From assembly GCA_037178625.1 (NCBI GenBank), contig CM074127.1, positions 4,030,001 through 4,094,000 of the forward strand: a stretch of DNA of 64,000 bases, in the 5' to 3' direction. This DNA is from Skeletonema tropicum (taxonomy: Eukaryota > Bacillariophyta > Thalassiosirophyceae > Thalassiosirales > Thalassiosiraceae). Below, in pieces: positions 11,701 through 21,703 of the stretch. The position numbers and the translations under genes are program-made. A model generated the notes under the pieces. It did not search any database. It had not been told where the DNA came from and saw nothing but the letters and a program-made list of their open reading frames with translations. Each line of letters opens with the position of its first letter. Position 1 is the first letter of the stretch.

Positions 11701-11783
11701 TCAAAATAGGGCTCTTTGCTATCTTCTGATATGAGGGATGCTTCATCTTCATCGTGTTGTTGAGGTGGAATAAAGTCACTCAT
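8751..11783 (-). CDS. PH-domain and EDR2_C (DUF1336) protein
   Basis: Single-exon, 1010 residues. The N-terminal 350 residues are charged and low in complexity. A PH domain starts near residue 365 (GVLWKRRSG, WEKRRVELRG, LVYYSTLEEA). It is split by an insert of about 100 residues and closes at about 548 (WKFAFDSHGMMMEWLAIL, the usual C-terminal Trp helix). The last 280 residues match the EDR2 C-terminal domain: WLPISYSTIGVRSHGYLT, PTEAPRFGQS, GVRLWEEYCI and AMSYLKDYFDSAIGTFGFVIEG. In plants, EDR2 adds a START domain between PH and EDR2_C; none is visible here. The role is probably lipid or phosphoinositide binding at membranes. It is tail-to-tail with the lipase gene (77 bp) and divergent from the gene at 12289. 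Confidence 0.85.
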   Translation of the reverse strand: MSDFIPPQQHDEDEASLISEDSKEPYFDIRSGRIVPAREAWAVLAAEGHPKYKHLASGSSRGGEIDDDTMTPSADSVFRTATGKSNAASNDDGDQDGIPIVASCSSGGGPTQLSIDRALHPDLNDPKRGTSPSNHGPKKDTPLHNSADDEDEETDPIIIRAKAMAMAAQNGKHFTPEQLQLIAQPDVQQQKLIEEAKRMANSRHGQNKTHHGGNIINLQQGAQDLQQLGKDIKNFIKTEQGKPPSQWTADLGKFFEDQTLKKSTNNADNGDEVSATTATTDGEAKRAETPKRKKMEGFGSDPNALLPQQPQSSPTFGQRLSSLRGDENAGGGGAKWPINMPPLPMLNKIIGTEEEDSSEQQLEARISGVLWKRRSGFGKHSVNAWEKRRVELRGTKLVYYSTLEEAKEDEKKNATGEDREDGGSTPRDSNEQDDTSTPREAITSLKKGIEQAALAAEQQIQTAKDGLSRFAAGIDILKSPSGDTPRGILDLSSSKERVSVSASMGHSGAPTPFCLSLKVKSMTQWKFAFDSHGMMMEWLAILTDVIVESSLSIAEKPKEGNWELENYCIKRKDGQECRATDNETGTVTREVTARASGTALSSRSVVSDDDRCGTDDNWMLAGNNLYIACAAVNGALLLARSSSTSIDQFWKLFVFTNFGIWKLCTRPKVSSVRRQIKSVDITTEEEIPAALPSSDKSFKPIAGSTTIKVSSIVKNTELDLPSWLPISYSTIGVRSHGYLTTKKKIPCPGELYECIAVDCFSSNTRFPDVATRVKLPDVTFDDDDTPKTWRSPDIFIASLAIPTEAPRFGQSTDDGPGVTFVGYFRMKEETRAILRRVTAPGYNPSTDESESDIDVQKRIVNGVRLWEEYCIRAPSDPTFQARFKLIPSANLEELGIPAYISKYNGKPVLIKRNQVTGFFTDYPSLNAMSFEISFHPFPYLFKQAMSYLKDYFDSAIGTFGFVIEGRNDDELPEVMIGVMKGCYAGPRLICKGEDFFSGRCEKSSAAKKMD

Positions 11784-12288
11784 TTCTTATCTCAATGCCT
11801 ATGAGGAAAATTATAAATGAATTCAAAATCCGCCTCAACACAGTAACTCCGATGCGATTGAACAAAGAGTAACACTCTATCCACGGGAGAAATATTATAA
11901 TGCTACTGCCACAAGATGTTCAATCTTTTCGGATGTAACCGTTGATAGCAAAATCACATCAACATCAGGTTCGAATGGAAATGGTCTTTGGTCTTCTCTT
12001 GACTCTCTTTACTCCATAGAGGTACTTTTTAATTCTGAACATTTGTGTCCTCCAAAAGGGGCAAATTGTGTTGCACAGTTGCAAAGAATCTCTACCAAAT
12101 AACCCGTTCAAGAGGTATTTCTGTGCTGCAGTAGATCCCTATTTCGGGCCAACCCGGTGGTTGCCAAAAGAACAAACTACCTCTCTAATAGAGGTTGAGT
12201 CCAACAGTTACATCATGTGCATGTCAGTGAATTGTGTTGACAGAACCACGTAATAACGCAGTCTTGTACGCCCCCTTGGCCTTGCACC
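11784..12288. promoter_or_regulatory. Divergent intergenic region, no recognised element
   Basis: About 500 bp separate the start codons of the PH/EDR2_C gene (minus) and the Tudor-like gene (plus), so this stretch must hold both promoters. No TATA box at a convincing distance, repeat or RNA gene was recognised. A GGTTCGAATGG string near 11970 resembles a tRNA B box but has no matching arms. Confidence 0.4.
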
Positions 12289-14604
12289 ATGCTCAAGGTG
12301 TCCCGATCGCCAATGGAAGGGTCCATGTCGGCCCAGCGTCGACGGAATCGAAGGGCTGCAGCTTCCGATTCGCTGGCTTCCCTCATGACGACGGTTCCTT
12401 CGGACAAAAACAGCACGGTGTTGACATCGTCTTCTTCTTCCTCCTCTGCTCGTAAGAAACATTCAAAACATCATCACCACCACCGCTTGTCCACACCGTC
12501 TTCGTTGGAGCAAATTGCTACGACAGCAGCGGCGACGCCAATTATTCCAGCGGAGGAATCGTCGTCGACAGCGGCGCCCCTCTCTCCAAATAGAAATAGC
12601 AGTGGTAGTAATAAAAAGAGTGCAAAATCAAAGCACAGTGGCAAACGATCGCATTTATCAATGGCTTCATCACTATCGTCATTGGTTATGGATACAGATA
12701 CACAACAACTTGGTGGTAATACTAACGCTGCATCTCCGCAGAAGAAGAGCCCGAAGAAGAAACGACAAATGTCACCCAGAAGTAAATCCAAGCTTGATTC
12801 ATTGGTAACTCAACAACAACAACAACGACAACAACAGCAGCAACCACAGCAAGTGGAAGATGACACGGAAGAAAAGGAAACAGAAACATCGCAGCAGCAA
12901 AGGCTGCAAAACGTAAAAGACGTAGAACCAATCGCCAAGGGGAGCCTCGTGATGGTGCAACCAAGAACATGGCCCGGGATGAATAAACTTGGTGGCGTCG
13001 GACGTGTAATTGCCGTTCATTCGTCCACTTCGTACGACTTGGATTCTCTTCGACAACATCAACAAACGAATGAAGAAGAGGGAGGATCAAGTAGCAATAT
13101 TATTGATGCGAACACTACCACTACATATGATGTGTCCTACGTTCTCGGAGGGAAGGATAAAAATGTTGAGGCAGAGTATGTTTCAGTGCATGATGCGAAT
13201 CTAGAAGCGCCACGAGAGAGACACCAGCGGACTTCTATATCGATGACAAAACCAGAGAAAGATGATAAACCAGTTCCAAAGAAGAAAACCATGACGAAGA
13301 AAAAGAAGAAGATAATAACAAGCACAGTAACGACTGAGGCATCACCTACAAAGGAGGAGGTATCATCGAAAAAGGGATCTAGCACCAAAATCAATTCAAG
13401 TGTTCGTGGCAAGCAATTACAACAACTGAAACAGGTAAAGGACCAGCATGTGGCAGCTGCAGCAGAAGAGGGTTCGACCGCCAGCGTCTGCAATCTCAAA
13501 AGTCCTGCATTTTCGTTATCATCTCAATTTTCCAAACAAGATGGGACATTTTCGCCCCTCGATTACCTTGCAGAGTCGTATCCAAAGATTGATACACCTG
13601 TTCTGGAGACATACGCTGAGAAATGGGGTAATAATGAGCCGAAGAAAGTGGACCAACAAAAATATCTGGATGAGGAGGATGAAGAAGAAAGAGACGATGA
13701 TCCATCATCTTCAGTTGTATCTACGGATGAAGATGAAAGTGGTTTTACTCCACCCAAACGACGACAAAAACGCGCCTCTCCTGTTGAATATTCTAGAAGT
13801 GAAAGGATGAAGAGGGACATGTCACCCCCATCTGAGAACAAGGATCTCGAACGAGAGTATGGCCGATTAGCATTGAAGAAACAGGAGATTGAGCGCAAAA
13901 TGAAGATTTACAAGTCAGATGCAGAGAAAATCAATCCATGGGCAGCAACTTCAGCAAGAGGAAGTAATATGGATACGAGTGGTAGCTCATTACTTGGAAA
14001 TTCGTCACCAGATCGAAGTGAAGCAGTTGGAAGACGAACCGACTTTATTCGTGATGTTACTGATGGAAATGACTATCCGATAACTCGATATAATAGTGTT
14101 GGTGTTCCCTCTCGTGAAGAGATTGAATTTGGTGAGCTAGTATATAAACGCAATATGAATGACCGTCGCATGGCTGAGCTGAAAGTTGGGTACCCGAAAC
14201 GTACCAAGCCAAAGAAGAAACGAAGAAGGCGAGTTGTCGAGACGATCACTCGTGTTATTCATGAGGAATCCGAGGACGACGGGAGTTCTGTCAGTGATAG
14301 ACATCTTCAATTGAAAGGTGGAAGATACGGCCGTGGTTATTACGATTCACCGGATCGTAGTTACATCAGTCAAAAACCTACGCACGCGAGGCAATCGTTT
14401 GACAGACGACGTAGTGACTCTTCGGATGCAGAAGTTGCTGCTAGAAGTCGAGACCAAGATAATTATGCCCGCCAGCACAGCAGCCAAGGAAACCACACAC
14501 AGGGGCTTGCGTCGAGAAAACGAAGGTACCCGGAGCAAGCAGCATCAGGCGCAAGCAGAAAGACAAAGTCTCGTCCTTCCTCAATGCTAGAAGACCTCGA
14601 TTGA
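12289..14604 (+). CDS. Highly charged, probably nuclear protein with a Tudor/PWWP-like module
   Basis: Single-exon, 771 residues, starting at the first ATG of the frame. Most of the protein is Lys/Arg/Ser-rich with poly-Gln (about residues 175-195), a His run and several nuclear-localisation-like clusters (KKSPKKKRQ, PKKKTMTKKKKK, KRTKPKKKRRRR). The only ordered-looking stretch is at about residues 220-305: GSLVMVQPRTWPGMNKLGGVGRVIAVH followed about 35 residues on by YDVSYVLGGKDKNVEAEYVSV. A W-P-G motif followed by a strand-forming tail ending in aromatic/acidic residues resembles small Tudor/PWWP-type chromatin-reader folds. A charged coiled-coil-like segment (EREYGRLALKKQEIERKMK) lies near residue 525. 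A nuclear chromatin role is inference; exact family unknown. Confidence 0.75.
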   Translation: MLKVSRSPMEGSMSAQRRRNRRAAASDSLASLMTTVPSDKNSTVLTSSSSSSSARKKHSKHHHHHRLSTPSSLEQIATTAAATPIIPAEESSSTAAPLSPNRNSSGSNKKSAKSKHSGKRSHLSMASSLSSLVMDTDTQQLGGNTNAASPQKKSPKKKRQMSPRSKSKLDSLVTQQQQQRQQQQQPQQVEDDTEEKETETSQQQRLQNVKDVEPIAKGSLVMVQPRTWPGMNKLGGVGRVIAVHSSTSYDLDSLRQHQQTNEEEGGSSSNIIDANTTTTYDVSYVLGGKDKNVEAEYVSVHDANLEAPRERHQRTSISMTKPEKDDKPVPKKKTMTKKKKKIITSTVTTEASPTKEEVSSKKGSSTKINSSVRGKQLQQLKQVKDQHVAAAAEEGSTASVCNLKSPAFSLSSQFSKQDGTFSPLDYLAESYPKIDTPVLETYAEKWGNNEPKKVDQQKYLDEEDEEERDDDPSSSVVSTDEDESGFTPPKRRQKRASPVEYSRSERMKRDMSPPSENKDLEREYGRLALKKQEIERKMKIYKSDAEKINPWAATSARGSNMDTSGSSLLGNSSPDRSEAVGRRTDFIRDVTDGNDYPITRYNSVGVPSREEIEFGELVYKRNMNDRRMAELKVGYPKRTKPKKKRRRRVVETITRVIHEESEDDGSSVSDRHLQLKGGRYGRGYYDSPDRSYISQKPTHARQSFDRRRSDSSDAEVAARSRDQDNYARQHSSQGNHTQGLASRKRRYPEQAASGASRKTKSRPSSMLEDLD

Positions 14605-14710
14605 ACACATTATTCGATCACTGCATAATTGTTTTGTTATTTGTTCCATTAGATACAATACACACAACCAGATTAACAACTTACATAATCAGAGTCAATT
14701 CAAAATATCT

Positions 14711-16318
14711 CTACCTATCCCAAACTTTGTCATCCTTTCTCTTTATCGCGAAGAGAACGCCTTCTTCTTGATAACCAGCATACATTGTCTTCCCGTCCGG
14801 AGACACAGCTAGGCCTACTGTTTCATCCCCGACATACTGATCTGACATAGCTTGAAAGACTGTGAAATAGTTTCCCAACTCATCCCGTGCGTACATTCCA
14901 TTTCCTTTCCAATCTTCTTCGGTGAAGTACATGTATCTCTGGTTGTATCCACTAATTACACCATCAGGTTGACCAAAGAATGATCCCTCGCCGATCAGTT
15001 TCCCACGGTCTGTTTTCTCTTTCGTCCAAGTCATGCTATCCAAATCGAGTGTATACATCACATACCACGCTTTGGAAATAAAAGATAGTTTCCCATTATG
15101 ATAAGTGATACCTTCTGAGTGTGGATAGTTCTCGGAGGCCGATTGCCTTCCTAAATTTTCGTCCGACGTCCACTCAAACCGTTGATTATTGAGAAAACGG
15201 AGGTAGGTAGTCTTGCTTGAACACCCTCCAACTTTCAGAGCATTCCAGCCACGGCAGCTTGTTTCGACCCTCCGCAATGCTCCTTTGAATCGATCTTCTG
15301 TTACAAAGAAGGTTGGTCCATCTGAGTCTTTGCTATCCTGGACAGCCACTGCCTCGTAGTTTCCGCCATCTGCATGTAAAAGTAAACACGACTCATGTGA
15401 GCTTCGAGTCAAGATCAAATCTGAATATATGCATACAGTAATCGCCTTACCTTTGCCACCCAATACAGTTTGTTGCGGTGTTTCGTGATAGTCGCTAGAT
15501 GGATTGGGATCTGATTCATATGAAACAACATTAACATATCAGGAACACATGATTTTTTGAGACAGGAGAGATACGAATTCAATGCACGTACCTATTTCCC
15601 AGCATTGACCTGATGAGTGCTCTTCGCAACTTATCCATGTGTCCCAAGGAGTTTTTCCGCCAGAGCAATTCCAAGTTGTGCCGCCCAATAACTGCTTATA
15701 GTCGTATGGATTGCCTTCTTTGTCGAAGTAGAGCTGTAAGATCGCATGAGGTGAGGTCATCGATTAAATGGATACTTTATTTCACTTGTGAACACTTCCA
15801 CTTACCCCATAAACTCCTCCTTTGCCATCGTCATCTTCTGCGTTACTGACATAGACATACTTGCCATCTGGCAAAGCGATTGCAGTCGCGCCGTCCATCC
15901 AGTAGTGCCAGCTGAGGGCAGATTTGCCATTCTTTAGTTGAACCTGTTGACCCGCCTTTGCAATCTTGGTCGCCGTTAGGCTGCTGTCTAGTCGAATGCC
16001 CAAGTCTGGCACATCGATGAGATCGTTGCCCAAGAAACCTTCTGGAGTTGATGGCTGAATGAAATGTGAAGCATGTGATATGAGTTGTTGAGTACAGAAT
16101 GTCTAGACATGTATTTAGGAGCACTTTGAACTTACCTCATATGGACTTAACTGAGTCGGAGCATATGTTGGCGTATACGTTGGTTGATTATTAAACGAAT
16201 CCGTCTCGGAGCTTACATCTACTATCTCTGTCTCTTCCTCTTTGACTTTCTTTGCGTCTGCAGAGCACAATACAGCAGCAGCGGCAGCGATGGTCACAAG
16301 CGTTGATGACGATTTCAT
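14711..16318 (-). CDS. Secreted DUF839 / PhoX-like phosphatase-family protein
   Basis: Five exons on the minus strand: 16318-16136, 16054-15806, 15733-15592, 15510-15451 (60 bp) and 15369-14711. All junctions are GT-AG with consistent phase, giving 430 residues. The start is taken at 16318 (MKSSSTLVTIAAAAAVLCSADA, a good signal peptide) rather than the non-consensus upstream position. A Thr/Pro linker (PTYTPTYAPT) leads to a beta-propeller-type domain: HYWMDGATAIALPDGKYVYVSNAE, TPWDTWISCEE, NYEAVAVQDSK, FFVTEDRFKGALRRVE, GLAVSPDGKTMYAGYQEEG. These strings match the DUF839/PhoX family, whose studied bacterial members are Ca/Fe phosphatases. Phosphatase activity here is unproven. Convergent with the gene ending at 14604. 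Confidence 0.85.
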
Positions 16319-16409
16319 TGCGATGTTGAATAGAATCAATCAAAAGGGATAGTATGCTCCAATTTCTTTCTACTCTAGAGATTATGTATCAAGAAATGCA
16401 TTCCGATGT

Positions 16410-16690
16410 TAAGAGGATGATACTCCGAGGACACTCCGAGCTCTAGGTTGGCAACTGGCAACTCATGCACTCAGCACAGCTCAACTCTCAACTGTCGATA
16501 ACGGCTGATTTGAATGTCTTCTCAGAAGCAATGATATTGATAAGATAGATGTTTGATACTCCGAGTGGCAGCAAGAAGATAATACTCGCTCCGGCAACGG
16601 CAACGACATGCACTCAGCACAGCTCAACTGTCGATAACGGCTGATTCGAAGATTTAAATGATATCTATTTAAATGATTTCTCAGAACCAA
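16410..16690. repeat. Imperfect tandem duplication of about 150 bp in a divergent promoter
   Basis: A core containing GCACTCAGCACAGCTCAACT and CTGTCGATAACGGCTGATT occurs at about 16467-16512 and again at 16610-16647. GATACTCCGAG precedes both copies and TTCTCAGAA follows both. The second copy lacks a short CTCAACT repeat found in the first. The duplication lies in the roughly 810 bp between the PhoX-like gene and the secreted membrane-protein gene, so it may duplicate regulatory sites for either. Confidence 0.7.
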
Positions 16691-17128
16691 AGATGTCTTC
16701 TTTGAGCGAGAAAAAGAAGGCTTGATAAATGTGTGTCACAAGTGAAGCTACATAAATTGGAATTGATATGTGAGACCCGCTTTCTCCTATTCAAATTTGA
16801 TTTTTGGTGAACCAGAGAGATGATGCAGTGGGAGAAAACCTTTGCGGTCGACTGGGTGGCCGGCACTGGGCGGCACTGGTTCAAACTATGTAAGTTGTAC
16901 CATAGCATTGCTTCGCGTTTCATGTCTTGTCTTCCTTTGGCACGAGCGATATTACGACAAATAAGCCATCGTGAGAGGAACGCGGCGCTGGGCGAGAAGT
17001 AGAGTCGATAAATTAGTGGAAGAGTTGAAAGATTGTATGCATTGATCATTTAGATAGGAATTTGCGGCTGCCTTCACCTACAGCTTCTTATTATGTTGAA
17101 TCTGAGAAGCGGCATATAATAATAAATC

Positions 17129-19406
17129 ATGATGAAATTGCTCTTGATGACAGCAACGCTGGCCGCGCTCATTGTTGCAGCAGCGGCAGAAGACAATCCG
17201 AATAGAGGCAACTATTTACGACACAATTATGACAGTCGGATACTTAAAAAGATTAAATGGGATCAATTTGCAGAAGGAATCCAAGAGAGCATCGCCAGCA
17301 TTACAACCCAACCGTCGGCAAGCTCCACGACATATGAGCCTTCTGCCAGTCCGTCGAAGGTAAGATTCTCCTTGCATTGGCTGCATTGTGTATCACGCAT
17401 TTTCCTTCCTTGACATATGCATATGTCATCTCACACTTAACTGTAAATCTATCCACATCGTTCATGGTACATGGTCAGACACCAACAGCTGCACCATCGA
17501 AAGAGCCTACGTTGGCTCCCACTAAACAGCCTTCTGATAATCCTACTCAGGTAAGAAGTGATAGCATTTTCTTTTTGGCCATCTCACCTTCTTGAGTAAT
17601 GCTAACAATTGTCATCATAATACACAGGCACCCACAATTGATCCAACTTTATCACCAGTCGTGACAACAGTTGCTCCTACCAGTGCAGTTAGCAGTACGA
17701 CGGGAGGAGGGGGGGATATACTATCTGTTGGAACTCCATCCGCCAAACCAACTGAGTTTAACTTCGTCTTCTCGTTAGGGGATAGTGTTGTTACCAAAAT
17801 GACGTTACCTTCATTCCGGCTCGAGTTTGTCGCGACCACCAATATGAATCGGAAGCTGAGACCGGATGAACTTATGTCGGGTGATGCAGAGCAAACTTTC
17901 ATTGAAATTGTTTCCAGCCAAATCTTATCCTATCTTAAGGGTACATTGGCACGAGAATTAGTATCCGTGGATTTGAATGTCGAAGACAAAAGTGAAATGC
18001 ATGTCTCTCAAATGGTCATGTTTTCTTACAATCTCGGCGGCTATGTAACATTCGCTGGTAGTGAGGATGAATTGCCTCCTCTTCCTACTTCCAATGAACT
18101 TTCAACAAAAGTGCTAGGATTTCTTGGGACAGATTCATTCGAACAGGCGTTAAAGTCTTTTGATAACTCTGGGATGATTAGCATTGATGATGTTGTGGTA
18201 TCTACTTCAAATGCTAGTGCAGGAGCAAGCCAAGTCCAACTTGCAGATTCTTCTGGAACCATCTCCACTTCCAATGAAAAAGGCAGCGATGGAATTGACA
18301 CCCCCGCTGTGATAGCTTTCGCCACAGCGTTTGTATTTACAATGGCAGTTATAGGCTTCGTTACCTTGCGCAAGCTCAGGGAGTATGAGGAAAAGGAAGA
18401 TGACAACTCGAATGGATTAGTCAAAACAACATACCAAAACATCAAGGAAAAAATCATCTCTGTTTCACCCATAAGGAAGAACCGACAATACGATCAATTC
18501 GAAAGTCCTGCGTCGAGTGAGGATTCACTTTTTGGTGACATCGAGAAAAGTGATGTAGAATACCCGATCGTGACGCACGGGGATATAAAACAATCTTCTT
18601 CCCAACCTCTTTCTTCGACACATCAACCAGACGAAGCATTTCTGGCTGAAAGCGAAAGCAACGTGACGTCGGAAAGAAGTCAACAAAATCTATCATTGGA
18701 TCTTCTTTATTCGGATACAGACAGTTATTTTGGCAGTAGTGTTGGAACAAGCAATATCAGTGCTGGACTTCGCCCACGATTGTTGAGCAGAGACTTTGTA
18801 TACTCTGATACTGATTCGTCTCTGCGCTCTGGCTCTGAGCTCGACATGATGAAAAACAATCCTGCGAGTATTTACAGCGTTTCCAAGGTAAATCAACTTC
18901 TACTCTACAATGACGATGCAGCACCTAGTGATTCCGAAATAACAGAAGCCGAGTGTGCTGCAGAGGAAGTAGCTGTTGATAATTCCGAAGGAGAAAATCC
19001 GTTTGCAAGCGAAATGGCTGTGACGGGTGATCTTTTCGCTCGGTTAAACGAGCTGGAGAACAAAATTGTGTTCACTGAGAGTCAATTTGCACAAGAAGAT
19101 GCCATCACCGCGAAAGAAGCAGGTGCTGATTATAAGACTGCGTACAGTGAAGCTGAGGATTCTTCCGCGATTAGAAACAATGACGTCGGGGTCTTTACGG
19201 ATGAAACTTTGGGCATGATTCAACGAGATCGACTGCGAGACACTCCTCCGCCAAGTGAAACGGAATTAGAAGGAGATGTTATTGATTGCTCTAGGAGCTC
19301 ATCGTTATTGGGTAATGTGTTAGACGAGACGGATGGAGATGATGACGAGTTACTCTTCGAAGGTTCCGTCTCAACAATTCAAAGTGTAAACGATTCCCTT
19401 TGCTAA
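17129..19406 (+). CDS. Secreted-pathway type I membrane protein with Pro/Thr-rich linker
   Basis: Three exons: 17129-17359, 17479-17550 (72 bp, a pure Pro/Thr linker) and 17628-19406. All introns are GT-AG and phase 0, giving 693 residues. A signal peptide (MMKLLLMTATLAALIVAAAA) is followed by repeated P-T/S-x-x-P units (TAAPSKEPTLAPTKQPS), a linker style very common in diatom surface proteins. The ectodomain, about residues 150-310, has alternating hydrophobic strands (FRLEFVATTNMN, VSVDLNVEDKSEM, YNLGGYVTFAG) and is not recognised. One membrane helix lies at about 326-348 (VIAFATAFVFTMAVIGFVTL). It is followed by an acidic, Ser-rich cytoplasmic tail of 340 residues with repeated S/YSDTDS motifs. 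A surface adhesion or receptor role is only a guess. Confidence 0.75.
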
Positions 19407-19449
19407 GTGTTTGTTTGTCTAGAAGTAGTGAATGTTAATGTTTTGGTAT

Positions 19450-21703
19450 TTATTTTTGTCCGTATTTTGGCAAGTAAGACAGTCCTCCTATGCCTGGATT
19501 CATTACATTCAAAGGATCCATAGTCATCCAACGTTTTTGCGTGTCTTGTGGTGCGTGATACTCGGTTCCGTGGCCGTGCTCTGCCGGCAATTTCCCACCA
19601 ATTTGATCAACTGCGTGCTTGAATGCCACATGCTCCTTGTGTGTGTCCACCCCTAGGGCGTAGGCAATATCTTCATGAATTACGTTGCAACCAAAGTGGG
19701 AATAACGCATACGTTTCACAGGTTTTATTGCAGAGTCAACCAGCGGTGGAACTTGTTCGTAGTTCTTCGGAAGACCGTAATCTACACTAATCCCCTGTAA
19801 ATCCTCACCGATCACATACGTCTAACAATTGTTGGGGGTTGATGAGTTGATAATTCCGATCATAGTAAAACGATTATGAAACACAAAATACAAAGAAACT
19901 TACCTTGAAAGCAAGTGCAGCAACAAACCTAAAAGCATTGAGTGCAGTGACATCGGAAGGCGAATCAGCCTCCACAAATGTTATCATTTTTCCTCCCTCT
20001 GAAAGCTTGTTTGCCAGCGCTTTGTCGTTGTACTTTTTGATGAAGGCATCCATTCGCTCCATAAACCGATCAAGGGTTCCATCTCCAAATTCCCCCACAG
20101 CCACCATGCAGTTATGGTCATATTCTCGCCCCTTGTCAAGGAACTTGGATGGGATTGCCTCGGGCACCCAGTTATTGAATGTATGTAAGAACTTATCACA
20201 AAAAAGGGGGGCCCATGAGAAAGGTAATTCTCCGATGGCAGTCTTCACATTCCACAGGTAACCCATGATATCTCCCGTCCCCAGATAGCGAATTAAGTAT
20301 GTCGCAATCCGACCAGATCTATCAATGATGTCAACACTATCCCTATCCAAATACTCGCAACTTATTGGCAAGTCGGCTGGGTTGTCCAAACATACTTCTC
20401 GACGGAATGCAGCAGTTGTCTCCATGTCGGGAAAGGACATCCAAAACATTCGCTTCTTCGAAGGAGCTTGGAAAGTATCATGAACTGTGGCCAGAATCAG
20501 TACTTTTCCCTCGGATCGATTACAGTCCTCTCCAGTTGTATCAGAATTGTGACGACTTACATCCTTCGTGTATTGGCAGACCTTATTTTGATAGTCGGTA
20601 TCACTTGCTTTGATTTGCAGCCCAGATTTGGAGGATTTTGCCATGGTTCTTCTAAATCCTTGTCTCACGTCAGTGGCGTAAATATCTAACTTTTGCACAG
20701 GATCTTCCCCAGAATGACTTTGGAAATCAGAATCCTGCAGCCCTTCGATGCCAAGAGTGTTGACCACTTCCACTACATTTTCACCCCATTTATTTCTTGA
20801 TACCTTGCAATACAATGCCCGATCTGTCCTCGCTGGTCCTTTCCTCAAGAGTGTGCCACCAGATCCGAATGCCACTCCCGCAGCTGTGGTTGGATTCAAA
20901 AATGTACTGCCAAGGACGGAGTGAGATTCTCGGTCAGGAAACCAATTGCTGATGGACGAAGCCAGTGTTGAAATCCCTACACCAGCAAGGCAGACAACTC
21001 GTTTCCCATCATCAATTGGAAAGTGAGCATCGAGACGCTTCATTGAAAGAACCACAGATGGGCGTGTATCTTCTGTATTATTTCTTGGAACAGAGCCCCC
21101 CGTCAACCCTGTGTTGCTCCCCTGTGGTACCACAATGCATCCTGCATCGACAATTGCCTGTAAACACTGTATGGCCTGTTGTAGCGTCCCAGGCTGCACA
21201 ATACACAAAGCTTTACCGTGACCAAGTCTCGCACCCTTCAGAAACTTTCCAGTGGAGGATGACTCTTTCAAACCATCGTGGACATGGCCTTTGCCGACAA
21301 TCTTTTGCAGCTTTGCAGAAAGTTGAGTTTGTGCCTCTGTAAATTTTGTTTCTTCTACTTTTTTGCTTTCATCTTCATCACAAGAACAACATCCTCGTTC
21401 ACCCTTTGGCAATGCCCGATCTTTTTGAATTTCTGTAATTTGATCCGAATGAATCGAACCGACACAATATCCAGTTAGGAGAGATGCCCCCACAAGTGCT
21501 GCGGCAGTTGGAAGTTGGATCGAAAAATGAGAATTATTTGCATTTTGATTCGCAGCAGATGATGCAGTGGCGGCGGCGGCAGCAGTGGAGGAGGAGGAAC
21601 GCAGGGTGGTGAGCGGCCGCCCAAATGATGATGATGTGGAGGATAAAGGTCGGATTGCCCGTCGGCCCGAGGGGCGGGCTGCGATTGGCAACAACGTGAG
21701 CAT
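19450..21703 (-). CDS. dld: FAD-linked D-lactate dehydrogenase, bacterial Dld type, mitochondrial
   Basis: Two exons: 21703-19904 and 19821-19450, with an 82-bp GT-AG intron in phase 0, giving 723 residues. The N-terminus is rich in Arg/Ser/Ala without acids (a mitochondrial-type presequence), then a hydrophobic helix (TAAALVGASLLTGYCVGSI). The FAD-binding fold shows VPQGSNTGLTGGSVP and SHSVLGSTFLNP. The C-terminal part follows the respiratory Dld family: SWAPLFCDKFLHTFN, LPAEHGHGTEYHAPQ and the ending DPLNVMNPGIGGLSY. Dld oxidises D-lactate to pyruvate and passes electrons to quinone at the membrane; mitochondrial inner-membrane location is inferred. A Cys-rich insert (GCCSCDED) near residue 105 is unusual. 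Stops of this gene and the membrane-protein gene are only 43 bp apart. Confidence 0.88.

Noticed and set aside
11965..11985. GGTTCGAATGG as a tRNA T-arm
   Set aside because: No pairing arms or A box upstream; position lies in a promoter region.
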